From Marthasterias glacialis (taxonomy: Eukaryota > Echinodermata > Asteroidea > Forcipulatida > Asteriidae): a stretch of DNA of 64,000 nt. The notes beneath the pieces are model-generated. The model ran no database searches and was not told the origin of the DNA. It worked only from the letters and a program-made list of their open reading frames with translations. Positions 54,831 to 64,000 of the stretch are shown here, piece after piece. Both the position numbers and the translations under genes were made by a program. Every line of letters begins with the position of its first letter. Position 1 is the stretch's first letter. The stretch spans positions 13,769,214 to 13,833,213 of the forward strand of contig OU452233.1 of assembly GCA_911728455.2 (NCBI GenBank), written 5' to 3'.

Positions 54831-55754
54831 TAGGGTTCCGTGGTTTTATTTCCAGTAAAATGTGATAACAAATAATCATGAGCGAAATGATTCAAACTAT
54901 TTGCTTGCTGTACATTTCAGGCTAGCCAACCGTGTACCAAGGTTTCGCCAACCAGCAAATGATGATTGGAGGCAAGTTGTGGCGACTGCAAGCGCGTTTT
55001 TTTTTTACCCGCCTCTTATTGTTTGACATTACAGTGAACGTTGTAGTAATCGAAAGTTTATTTACCATTGCAAGTGGGCGGGATGATATCTTGATTTTTT
55101 TTCGGAAGGAAAAATAGGGGGCGTACGCCCCTCACGCCCCCCCCCCCTGGATCCGCCCCTGTAACTCATTGAACGAACAAGAGCTTCATTTTTGCCATGA
55201 TACTATTGTCATCATTACTGTCATCATCCTAACTCTTTTGGAATTTGACTTTCTCCTACTTTTCGAATTTCATCATTTCGGCGGATCCAGAAAGAGTTAA
55301 TTTTCATATTTCCTGCTGTACTTTTCCATTTTTTTCTCCTCTCTCTTTCTCTCTCTGTCGTTTGATGTTCACCGCTCATAATTTTCCTCGAAAATTGCAA
55401 AATTGCAATAACTGGAGCGACTGACGTCCGCTTGTATGGAGTCAGACAGATGACCTATGTTGGCCCTTTTCATTTTATATAGAAGGGGTTCCCAAAAGGT
55501 GACGTAAAACGAGAACGAAAGTCCGTAGATTTACAATCTCCACGTCATCATGACGTTATGGCAATCGATTATGTGCTTCTCAACGAAATATTTGGTTACA
55601 AATTTGTGCAGTCTTTGGATGTGATGTTCTATAAATAACTTTGGTTAGGATTGAATTTACTTCCGAAAGCTTCCGAAAGCTTATCCCCTGTGTCATATGA
55701 AGATTGTATCTGTGCCAAACACCAATCATTCGGAACAAGTTAGTAATATTGTAA

Positions 55755-55856
55755 GAGTTTGGGTTGGGGTAGTGAGCAAAGACAAGTAGCTTACCCGCGA
55801 ACTCTCAAATACCGTACGAGTGATGTGTCCGTGCTTTGCCTAATGAGCTAACCAGC
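55755..55856 (-). mobile_element. Diverged tRNA-derived SINE head
   Basis: Minus strand GGGCTGGTTAGCTCATTAGG (box A-like) and GAGAGTTCGCGGG (weak box B), then AGCTACTTGTCTTTGCTCAC plus TACCCCAACCC, resembling the tail of the 46770-46880 family. Confidence 0.4.
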
Positions 55857-55857
55857 C

Positions 55858-56052
55858 CAGGGGCCAATTTATTAAGTCGTAAGCACAAAAACTAGCTAAG
55901 CACGACAAAAGTATGCCTACCAGAATAAGATTGCCAGCCAAGCTAGCATACCACATGTACAGATTGTGACTGGTATTCTGTTCATTTCTGCTTAACAGAA
56001 AACTGTTCAGCACTATATTCTGCTTAAGCAGCTTTATGAAATTGTGCCCTGT
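55858..56052. mobile_element. Foldback MITE, TTTATTAAGTC/GCTTAAGCAGC family
   Basis: AGGGGCCAATTTATTAAGTC at the left, GCTTAAGCAGCTTTATGAAA plus TTGTGCCCT at the right; centre ATTGTGACTGGTATTCTG as in 51169-51373. It abuts the SINE head just before it. Confidence 0.6.
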
Positions 56053-58399
56053 TGGCCGATGGTTCATATTTGACAATCGTTATATTGCTTTGTTGGGGTC
56101 TCATGTCTGAATATAAACATTACCTCACTTGGCCGCCATTGCCCTGGGTATGACCAAACTCATGGGAGTGGCAGGGGGTCGCACATTAACTGGACATCAT
56201 AATTTTCATGTGGCTGATACACAGAATGGATACCAAGGTGCACTGACCTGAAATATTATAAGGTCTTTATTATACAAACAGAAGCCAACTGCCCGATGCA
56301 GAACTCGAACCGGCAGCCTCTCGAGTATCTTCGTTTTTCCCCCTAGCCTAAAACAAAACAACAAGGTCAACTTCAAAATCATCTTTAATCAGCCTGACGC
56401 CCGAGATGTTTTTGATTGGTTTCCGTCTTATCTTATGGCCAAACAAAAAGTAAGAAAACAAATGAAACAAACGGCAAGCCCTTTGATGCAAAGCGCCACC
56501 CACTGTGCCTGCTTGATGTTTTTCAATTTAATTTAATTCAATTCTGTTTTTATTCGTCATGCTAGCATGAAAACCATTTCCTCAGTTTGCACATATTAAA
56601 ATACAACAAATTAAAATATATGAAAACTTCTTCTTTCGCTCTCAAATTGAAGTTTCACTGCAAATTTTGTAAAGCAAAAAAATGAATTGTTTTCAGCGGC
56701 CGGAGTTACAGAAGAATTGTAAATAAAAATACACGACTAAAGCTACGCTGGTCAAAAGTTTCAATTTGAGAACAAGAAACGCCCTCAGAGCTAAGATACC
56801 CCCTTCCCAAAGAGATTTTGTTTGACATGGTTGTTAACTCTCACCATGCAAAGGTTCAACACTTGTGCTAATACCAGTTTTGAGCCATAACATTAATTCC
56901 TGTGAAATATATCAATTAATATATTTTACAGCAATTAATTTCATTAAAATATCCCTTCCGTTTTAACTTGATATTCACTTTTAGCTTTTTTAAGTCTAGG
57001 TGCCAGACTGATAAAGCAGATATAATTTTTCTTTTACATTTTCCTTTATTTGTTTTCTTCATTCTTGAGCAGATTTGTTGTTTTTTCTTCTTCTGGTCTC
57101 TGATCATGGAGAAAACACAATACAATAAAGGACATGAAAAGGCATTTCTATTTAAAGGAAATCCTTGTGGCTATTTAGTGTTTTCGGGGATTGAGGTGGA
57201 GGTTATTTGACAAAGCAAAACCTTCATAATTTTATGAATGAATGTATATAAAAATCCGTATTCAATTTCGTATAATACAATTTATTGTGCGGTTATTGCA
57301 TTATTCATCCGTGTATACACACCCGTAGTTCGGTATCATATTCACCCGGATCCGTCTGTATATTCCCATGAAGATTGCATTCCAACCACCGATGACGTCA
57401 TGCCGTCATTTTTAAGCGGTCGTTAGTGTTACTATGGCAACCCCGTCGTTCAATTATCCAATATCATGAAATTTAACCCGGGTCATATTATCGCATGAGG
57501 AGACGGGGTAAATATATATATATATATAAAAGGAGAGTAATTTTTTTTCTTCCCTGCTGCACTGCAGCGTTCTGACGAAACATTCTTGATTCATGTGTGA
57601 CATTTAGTCTTGAAGGTAAAGAGACACAAAGTCTCCCAATTTCCTATCTAATACTGAACATAAATTACAATAATTCGAACATCATTCGCTAATTTGAGGT
57701 TGGTCGTGTCAACATGAAAGCAATGTTCGGTGCACACTAACAATTGGAACATTGGTTTAAAGGTAAAATACTGGATTGGTAATCATAGTCTAAAGAATAG
57801 TTGATATTATTTTCAAGCTGAAATTCTTATCAACTCCATACCAGCATGCACCAGTCCAGAGAAATAATTCCGTCTGACATACTGTCAAAGGGGGAGGAAG
57901 GACTTGAATCATACCCCGAAGTCTTCGTTACTTATTATATTAAGTGTAGGAAAAAAACTTACTGGCGTGCGCAGAAAAGACCCAAACTAATGCCACGAAA
58001 ACTCGGCCTCTGAACTTGACTGGTTTTTACAGGTTGGTTTTATGGCGTATTTATTAGAATGTAGAGGATGTAGTTTAGTTTAACTATTCCAGAAACTAAA
58101 CATTTTAGCTCTGTGCAGAATTGAACCCAGGATTTAATCAGGTCGATGCCCTAGACATTCTATATATTTAACATTGTTGTTGTCACTGTTGGACTTTCGG
58201 AGTAAGTGATTTTGTTAACACAATCTAGCAAACTTTAAAAAATAAAAATAAATAATAATAAAATAAAATCATTAAACATTTATTTCATTGTGAGAACAGC
58301 TCAAAGATGACACCAAAAGTGAATAATAATATCAGAATATTTATAGTCGCACATTATCAGGAGACCCATTCAAAGGCGCCGGTGTAAGGTAGAGGGAAT

Positions 58400-58624
58400 T
58401 TACTTCGTATGGTAAGCAAGATTGAACAGGTGTGCCTTAAGATGGCGTTTGAAAGAAGACGGATCTTTAGTGTCCCTCAACTCATCCAGCAAGGAGTTCC
58501 AGAGACGCGGCGCACAGCTGGAAAAGGCCCGGTCTCCGTACATTGCCAAACCATAGTCGAGAAAACTTAATCCATCCTCCAAGAGTGCCAAATTAGTAGC
58601 CATTAGAGTTGTCACTGACGGCAC
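58400..58624 (-). pseudogene. LINE reverse-transcriptase C-terminus (CR1/L2 type)
   Basis: The minus-strand frame reads LSFLDYGLAMYGDRAFSSCA, then PRLWNSLLDELRDTKDPSSF and KRHLKAHLFNLAY-H. The order GxRAFS..APRLWNSLP..LR....SFKRxLKTHLF is the hallmark C-terminal end of CR1/L2-like LINE ORF2 proteins. Only about 75 residues survive and there is no upstream reverse-transcriptase core, so this is a 5'-truncated dead copy. The frame itself is intact, suggesting a fairly recent insertion. Confidence 0.75.
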
Positions 58625-58719
58625 TATTTAATTTGGTGTTTAATTAAAGGCACTGTATATGATTGGTAAATTATCAGGCGCTGGGGGCATATTCCATCTA
58701 CACAAAGCTTGCCGAACTT

Positions 58720-58995
58720 ATAAGCCAGATACGAACACGCACAAAATCCATTCCATAAATTATAAACCACACTCTCTGTTATTTTCAATGAGTTGGATGA
58801 TTTTTCATTGCAAAAACTGGGGTATTAAATTGATTCTCTTGGTTTCTATATTACGTGACAACACCGACGTGGTGTTAGTTCAACCCCACTGCTTTATTGT
58901 TCGTAAAATTAACACCAGGTCGGTGTTGTCACATATAGATACAAAGGAAATCAATATTTAACACCCAAGTTTTTGCGGTGTTGGTTCGTATGTTC
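58720..58995. mobile_element. Foldback MITE with long imperfect arms
   Basis: Inner arms TACGTGACAACACCGACGTG plus GTGTTAG and AACACCAGGTCGGTGTTGTC plus ACATATAG. Outer arms AGATACGAACACGCACAAAA...TATTAAATTGATT and AATCAATATTTAACACCCAA...GTGTTGGTTCGTATG. Confidence 0.6.
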
Positions 58996-59630
58996 AGCGG
59001 CGAAAATAAGGTAAATTGTAAGGGGTGGGCACAAGGTCGTTCACAATTTTTTTTCCGAGGGAAATCCTTGTCACCTAAAAGTGTAGTTCCCGTTTGCATT
59101 TTTTAACAAGCCTTTTCGACGTTCTAGTTATTTGCCGTTTCCTACATTTTTTTAAACAAGATAATCTGATGATAAAAGAAGTGAGATTTTATTATTTTCT
59201 TCCTCATTACCCATTTCGTATTTCAGCTTGCCAAACGAACTCACACGATGAACGTCCTGCCAAAACATGTTAACCTGATATAATATTGTTTTCTCAAAAA
59301 TAAAGCGTGACCGAATAATTACCTTTTTGACGTTTCCACTCGTTGATTGATCGTGTTTATTAAAAGAAACTATTGAAACAAAGTCAGACCCATAAATGTA
59401 TGAATCAAAAGGGTAATTAGGGAAAGGGTGTGGCATCTTGCGTTTTCTCCTGCTCATCCGGCAGCATCCTCCGATCACGAAGGGGATCACGCCACGGTCA
59501 AACTTTACATCCCGAGATATTAAGTAGGATTCGAAACTTTGCATGGTGGAATACAATCCACGGGTTTGCGGAGACTCCTTGTATCTCTGTGTGGGTTGTG
59601 GTGGTTTTGAAAAGACCAGTGGTTTAACAA

Positions 59631-59668
59631 CTCGACGTTTCGATCAGTATGCTCTGATCGTCTTCAGG
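59631..59668 (-). ncRNA. Hammerhead-like motif, copy 5 (best)
   Basis: Minus strand: CCTGAAGA, then CGATCAG-AGCATA-CTGATCG (7-bp perfect stem, 6-nt loop), then AAACGTCGAG. CTGANGA and GAAAC are the invariant hammerhead core blocks and GTC would be the cleavage-site triplet. The first stem II pair is C instead of G next to the core, and no stem III between GAAAC and GTC can form in one molecule, so cleavage would need a dimeric fold. Might instead be only a conserved end of a Penelope-like element. Confidence 0.35.
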
Positions 59669-60600
59669 GGAATGTTAATGGAGCAGTTAAATAGGCCTAG
59701 GCCTACATCGTTTTTGCCTGGACTGATGATGTTCTCCCAGTCTTTTCGTTTTCACTATGGATCCGCCCTAACGATCATGGTGTTCATAATAAGCTTTAAC
59801 TCTTGCTTAGAAGAAACATGCTACCAGCCAAATATTCATACAATTTATAATATCAATTGGTCCCTGCTAGTTTTTGCCTTGCTGAAAAAAGTTACCAACA
59901 AGCACTATTCTGCACCCTGTCTCATTTATTTGGACATGGTTGATGGATGTGTAGAGGTCTGAAGCAACTTTGTCACAGTGACTCTCTCGACAAGTTTATT
60001 ATCCCCAAAATTTCCGTTCAACGTGCTTTTACTGAAACTGGAATTTGGCATGAAATGTCTTAATTTAACAACATGCATAATCATTAAATCAGGAATTAGT
60101 GAACATTTTGCTATAATATTATTTGTCTTCTCCAACGACGTGAGCGCGGCATACCCGCACACATACACATCTTCCCGTTGTTGGCTGGCACTTGGTTCCT
60201 TGCCGATACTGCATTCTCCCCAAACAATAAATATAATTGGAATGAAAAAAACGAACGCAGCTTTTACTAATTAAATACATGGGCAAAATAATCACAAGTA
60301 GCCTTGGCTAATTGAAGTAATTCCAACATCAGTCTCTGCGCCGGGGAGAAATTTAATACTGTGTAAAAAGAAAGACCGGTATTGTGTGTGGGCGATCAGG
60401 TTAAAGCACGCCCCCATAAGGCCATACTAGTATGAGAGAAATGTGAGTCTCCAAAAAAAACACCATAACACAACACGTCTGAATGCACATGTGTGTACAA
60501 AGTGGCGATTGCAGAACGTTAGTGTGAATTGCGGAAGCTCACAACGGCACACGTTTTACACACACAGTTTTACTACCTAGAGAGGGGCTTCACGTGAAAT

Positions 60601-60774
60601 ATGGCATCTTCCGAGACCAATGCTACCGCTTCTCCTGCGGTTTCGCCGACCCGTCGGACCAAACCCTCCACGAAAAACAGCTCCATGGAAGACTCGAGTG
60701 ACAGTGAGGGAGAGATGGAGCCGTCCAAGGCTTTTCACCGACGTGTGTCCACCTCCAAGCAGATTAAACACAAG
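60601..60774 (+). CDS. Gene D: first coding exon of an unrecognised gene, partial
   Basis: An ATG in AAATATGG context opens 58 codons ending at a GTAAAA donor (60775), phase 0. The peptide is a disordered, Ser/Thr-rich N-terminus (MASSETNATASPAVSP..., an acidic SSDSEGEMEPS patch). It then becomes basic, HRRVSTSKQIKHK, with RRVS resembling a PKA-type phosphorylation site. The exon and the 200 bp before it are richer in CpG than their surroundings, as expected near a promoter. Later exons lie beyond the right edge or were not recognised in 60775-64000. I do not recognise the family. Codon bias, start context and donor make it likely real; the open frame alone would be weak. Confidence 0.55.
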
Positions 60775-61626
60775 GTAAAAACCGTCACCTTTTTTCTATA
60801 TTACAATTCGTGTTCATTTTTAGACGCGGAGAAATAGTAGAAACGTATTTGTTTGTACTGCACCTGGAACGGGAAAAAGAAATTACCTTTTTTTAAACCA
60901 CGGTATACTGGACTAAGTTGCTTTATAATGTCATTTGTCACGATGGATATTGCTTGTGTTATCTTTTTGTCATGTTGCAACAATTTTTAATGCTACGAAC
61001 TGACCCAAGTGAGCAAGCAGCAACAATTTGTAATGAAAGTACTCACCCAACTGACAGTGAAACAGAGTGAAGTCCCCAATCATAATTAATAATGGAGGAT
61101 AGATCGAGACTACGGCAAGTATTCAGGCTCTAAAGGCAGAAAGTTAACTGCTGTTAATTTTATTGTGATGCGTTGTGCATAGCCCCATAAATAGGGCCAA
61201 TATGCTGGACTACTGCTGCTTCTTGGCCCTATGACGATGTCCCCCCAAAGCGTGAAATGAACTTTCGAATTGAAAATTTTCCCTCGATGATCGGTCGGTC
61301 GTTGCACTAGAGTCTGGAGTACATTACATTGGTGATGCTTTTGCTCCTTTTGGTGGAATTTTATGAAAAATCTCAGAGGTGATACTGACATGTTCAAACA
61401 TCATCGGAGCCACGATGATTGCTGGTTTTGGGTTTTTTCTGTTTTGTTTGGGTAATTCCTATTAAATCAGTAGGCCCTATCTTATCTAAAATAGCTACCC
61501 CCTTAAAATGATTATAAAAAGACACATAATTAATAACACAATAGAGGCCAGCTCCAAGGAAAAAAATATATACAATGTAGCATTAAAAACATACAAACAA
61601 ACCTACAAGAGCATCTATATAAAGCT

Positions 61627-61921
61627 CCTTTTTACACTACAAGTATTTCCTTGGAAATTCCTAGGAAAATTTGGTTGACTTTTCACACTTTTTCAAACCA
61701 AGAAAACCTGGGAATTGGACTTTTCCCGGGAAATAAATTACCCCTGCTTCGGGAGTAGGGTTAAGTGAGATAACCCTAGGGTTAGCATACTGAGTGCTCA
61801 TTCTTCCAAAGAAAATTGCATCAAGTGTGAAATGAACATGGGGTGGTAATGGGGTTAAAATTCTCCAGGAGCTTCCTAGGGTTTTATTTCCTGGGAATCG
61901 GCTCTGAAGTGTGAAAAGGGA
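61627..61921. mobile_element. MITE with CTTTTTACACT ends
   Basis: CTCCTTTTTACACTACAAGT plus ATTTCCTTGGAAATTCC at the left; GGTTTTATTTCCTGGGAATC plus ...AGTGTGAAAAGGG at the right. Internal TTCCTAGGAA and CCCTAGGG palindromes. Confidence 0.55.
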
Positions 61922-61950
61922 TTTATTCTCAATTTAGCCTGCTCTCTTAA

Positions 61951-62520
61951 CCAGTATGGATGACGTGTCCTGCAATCACTGTCTGAGCCAGCAAACAGGT
62001 TTCGTTTTAAAACACGCGAGCTGTGAAAATCAAAATACCGGAACAAATGTCACCTGAACATTTTGTTTCTGAGCGTGCACAGAGTATGCTGCACTCACCG
62101 TGTAACGCTTCCTTTAACCCACACAGAGAAGATGATGGTGTTGAATATTTGGTTGTTTTTTGCCCATTATGTGGGGTTATTGTGTAACATCCCGGATTCC
62201 AGACCTTTGACCTTTTGTTCCAAGAATAGGATTACGAGACATCGAGAGGCTTCATACAGTACATTGTATCTGCTCAATGGAGGTAAATCAGGGTGAACCA
62301 GGGATCCAGCCTTGGTTCTGGTCTTACGACCAATCTGACACGGCCGTTTCATGGTGTGTTTATGATATTTTCTCGATAGAGAAACTACATTTACCAGGGT
62401 GTTTCAAAGAGAATCTTTGTCTTCTCAGCCTTTTCAAGTCAGGGTTTCTTTGAGCCAGAAGTACTCTCATGGACAAATGATTCCAGCAACTTTAAGCAAT
62501 CTTGATCGGTAGAGTATTAA
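61951..62520 (-). mobile_element. TTAA-type MITE family P1, reversed diverged copy
   Basis: Begins TTAA(61947-61950)-CCAGTATGGATG. Contains ATCCCGGATTCCAGACCTTT, CCTTTTGTTCC, GCTCAATGGAGGTAAATCAG and GGGTTTCTTTGAGCC, the reverse of copies 1 and 2. The far end is diverged. Confidence 0.5.
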
Positions 62521-64000
62521 TACTGCACAGTGAACATAGTTTTATAACCATTTATTTTACTATAACACCAAGGCATAGGGCCGATTGAATACTTTGTATT
62601 ATAGAATACAACAACAGTATTCAATAGTCTTAGAGTAAACACAGCGAGACTACTGAAAAGGGGAATTTATTTTCAATGTACACAATGTATGTGGTGGTTT
62701 ATTTTTAGAGTCGTCAGCATGTAGGAAATAAGTGTAGTACAATGTAAGATGCTTTGGATCATGTATTACATGTGTAAATACTTGAAGACTTAAATTATAG
62801 TGGAGTTGAGAAAGTGCGGTACCCCTAGTTTAGTGGTCCCAAATCCTCCAAAATCTGACTCAGGAAGTTGGGGCTTTAGGTCCAAACAATAATATTGTTT
62901 ATCATTAGGCACTATCTTCCAAGTCCAAACATTTTGTTGGTGAGTTACCCTAGAGTGGAGTATTTCTGGTCAAATGGTCTTTAGCTAAAGACACTAGTGC
63001 TCAATGGTTAGAGCAAGTATTCAAAATACATGATACACAAAATACATAAATGAGATATTCAGGTGAGTAAAGTGTGACATTTTTGTGATTTGGTTCATAT
63101 TCATTTTGAAAACAGCTCTAACTTCAGCAAAGGGCGTGAGCATAGAATTACCCTTGCTAATGCAACAAAAAGCAACAGTTGGTTTGCATTGTAAAGGTTA
63201 TTGTATTATGTTACATTTATATTAGCTATTATAAAGCAGTCTCCTCAAATCCCATACTCTATTGCAATATGCAATGTATGTGTTGCATAATTAGGAGGGT
63301 ACAATACCCTGACATATATATGCACAGTTTAGTACCCAGGAAACTTCTATGCATATTTCTGTGGATTTAGGCGGGTAACTGCCCAGTGCCAAGGCTAGCA
63401 CAAACCAGCTCATTTCACAACACAATCCTCTGTTTAATTTTGCTGCATTTAGCAGGGTTTTCATTTCAGCACTGTTGGGTTGTGATGCTTAATGCACAGC
63501 AGGGGGCCTGGAAAACACGCTGGAATGGTGGTTAGGGTTTTACATAAACCTGTATGTCCACATGACAGTAGTTTTCATGACATTTTCTCTGTGCCCATTA
63601 CTACCTTGCCTTATAGTAAAAAAATTAAAAAAAAAAAAAACCCACTCTGTTTTGTAAATGGTGTCCACTATCATCAGACAAATAATTGTAGGAACCTCAT
63701 TAGGTAATTGTCATTATCATTACATGTAATTCAAAGTAGTGTAACCAAACCGAGGCTGGAAGGTTGGAATATAGTCTGACCCCTTTTTGATAAATAAAAA
63801 TCCGTATTCATCTTGAACTATTGCACACAGGGACGAGACAAAGACGATGGGAGGATTAGACAATCTTACAATACGTAGCATTGCTAAATGTACATGTAGT
63901 GTAATAGAAAATAATTACATGTTATTGTACATATGTCCTCTTACTTATATCAGCCTTTTTATACCCTCTGTGAAAATTTAATTTATGATTTTTAATGACC

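Larger units (their letters stand above)
52219..60600. other. Intergenic region between genes C and D
   Basis: No gene recognised. The first 0.7 kb is presumably the 3' UTR of gene C (AATAAA at 52940-52945). The rest holds the MITE, SINE and LINE fragments listed. An (AT)n tract lies at 57511-57529. Confidence 0.6.
60775..64000 (+). other. Intron 1 of gene D (or flank), no exon recognised
   Basis: AT-rich, with two mobile elements (61627-61921 and 61951-62520). The remainder to the window end shows no further coding block I can support. Confidence 0.5.

Noticed and set aside
57240..57426. Small open frame with a possible signal-like start
   Set aside because: No splice signals, no recognisable motif and AT-rich composition like the flanks; length is within chance expectation.

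Overview
The window is animal nuclear DNA. Genes are split into short exons with GT..AG introns of 0.5 to 10 kb, and everything between them is packed with small transposons, SINEs, LINE tails and microsatellites. The mix of foldback MITE families, tRNA-derived SINEs and the scattered TACATG palindromes suggests a marine invertebrate deuterostome, most likely an echinoderm (perhaps a sea star). That placement is inferred; no species-specific gene is present.

The recognisable genes form a cluster of Na+/K+-ATPase beta subunits (ATP1B family). Gene A is on the minus strand, with six exons between 18027 and 8874 and 358 codons. Gene B is on the plus strand, with six exons between 19973 and 36541 and 306 codons. 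It is head to head with A, and their start codons are 1.9 kb apart. Gene C is on the plus strand in tandem behind B. Five exons are visible (43531-52218) and match B exon for exon. All introns that can be compared have the same phases (1,1,1,0,0), so the three sets are paralogues. No first exon for C could be found, and the first exon of B is in the correct phase to serve both sets. B and C may therefore be alternative 3' cassettes behind one shared N-terminal exon. A fourth gene starts at 60601, where a disordered, serine-rich first exon is seen, and continues beyond the right edge.

Layout: 1-8873, repeats downstream of A (LINE tail, nested MITEs, a 275-bp tandem duplication, a 1-kb GTT/GCT tract); 8874-18027, gene A with two very long GTT arrays and a palindrome-filled intron 2; 18028-19972, shared upstream region with a LINE tail; 19973-36541, gene B with a 10-kb first intron sprinkled with TACATG repeats and a pogo-like element in intron 5; 36542-43530, MITEs and a 39-bp minisatellite; 43531-52218, gene C with SINEs and TTAA-flanked elements in its introns; 52219-60600, intergenic repeats including a LINE reverse-transcriptase C-terminus; 60601-64000, start of gene D and its first intron.

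Beta subunits pair with the catalytic alpha subunit of the sodium pump, guide its folding and delivery to the plasma membrane, and tune cation affinity. The cluster would supply several beta isoforms. The least explained recurring signal is a short motif of the form CTGAAGA-stem-loop-TCGAAACGTCGAG. It appears five times on both strands and resembles a hammerhead ribozyme core of the sort carried by Penelope-like retroelements.
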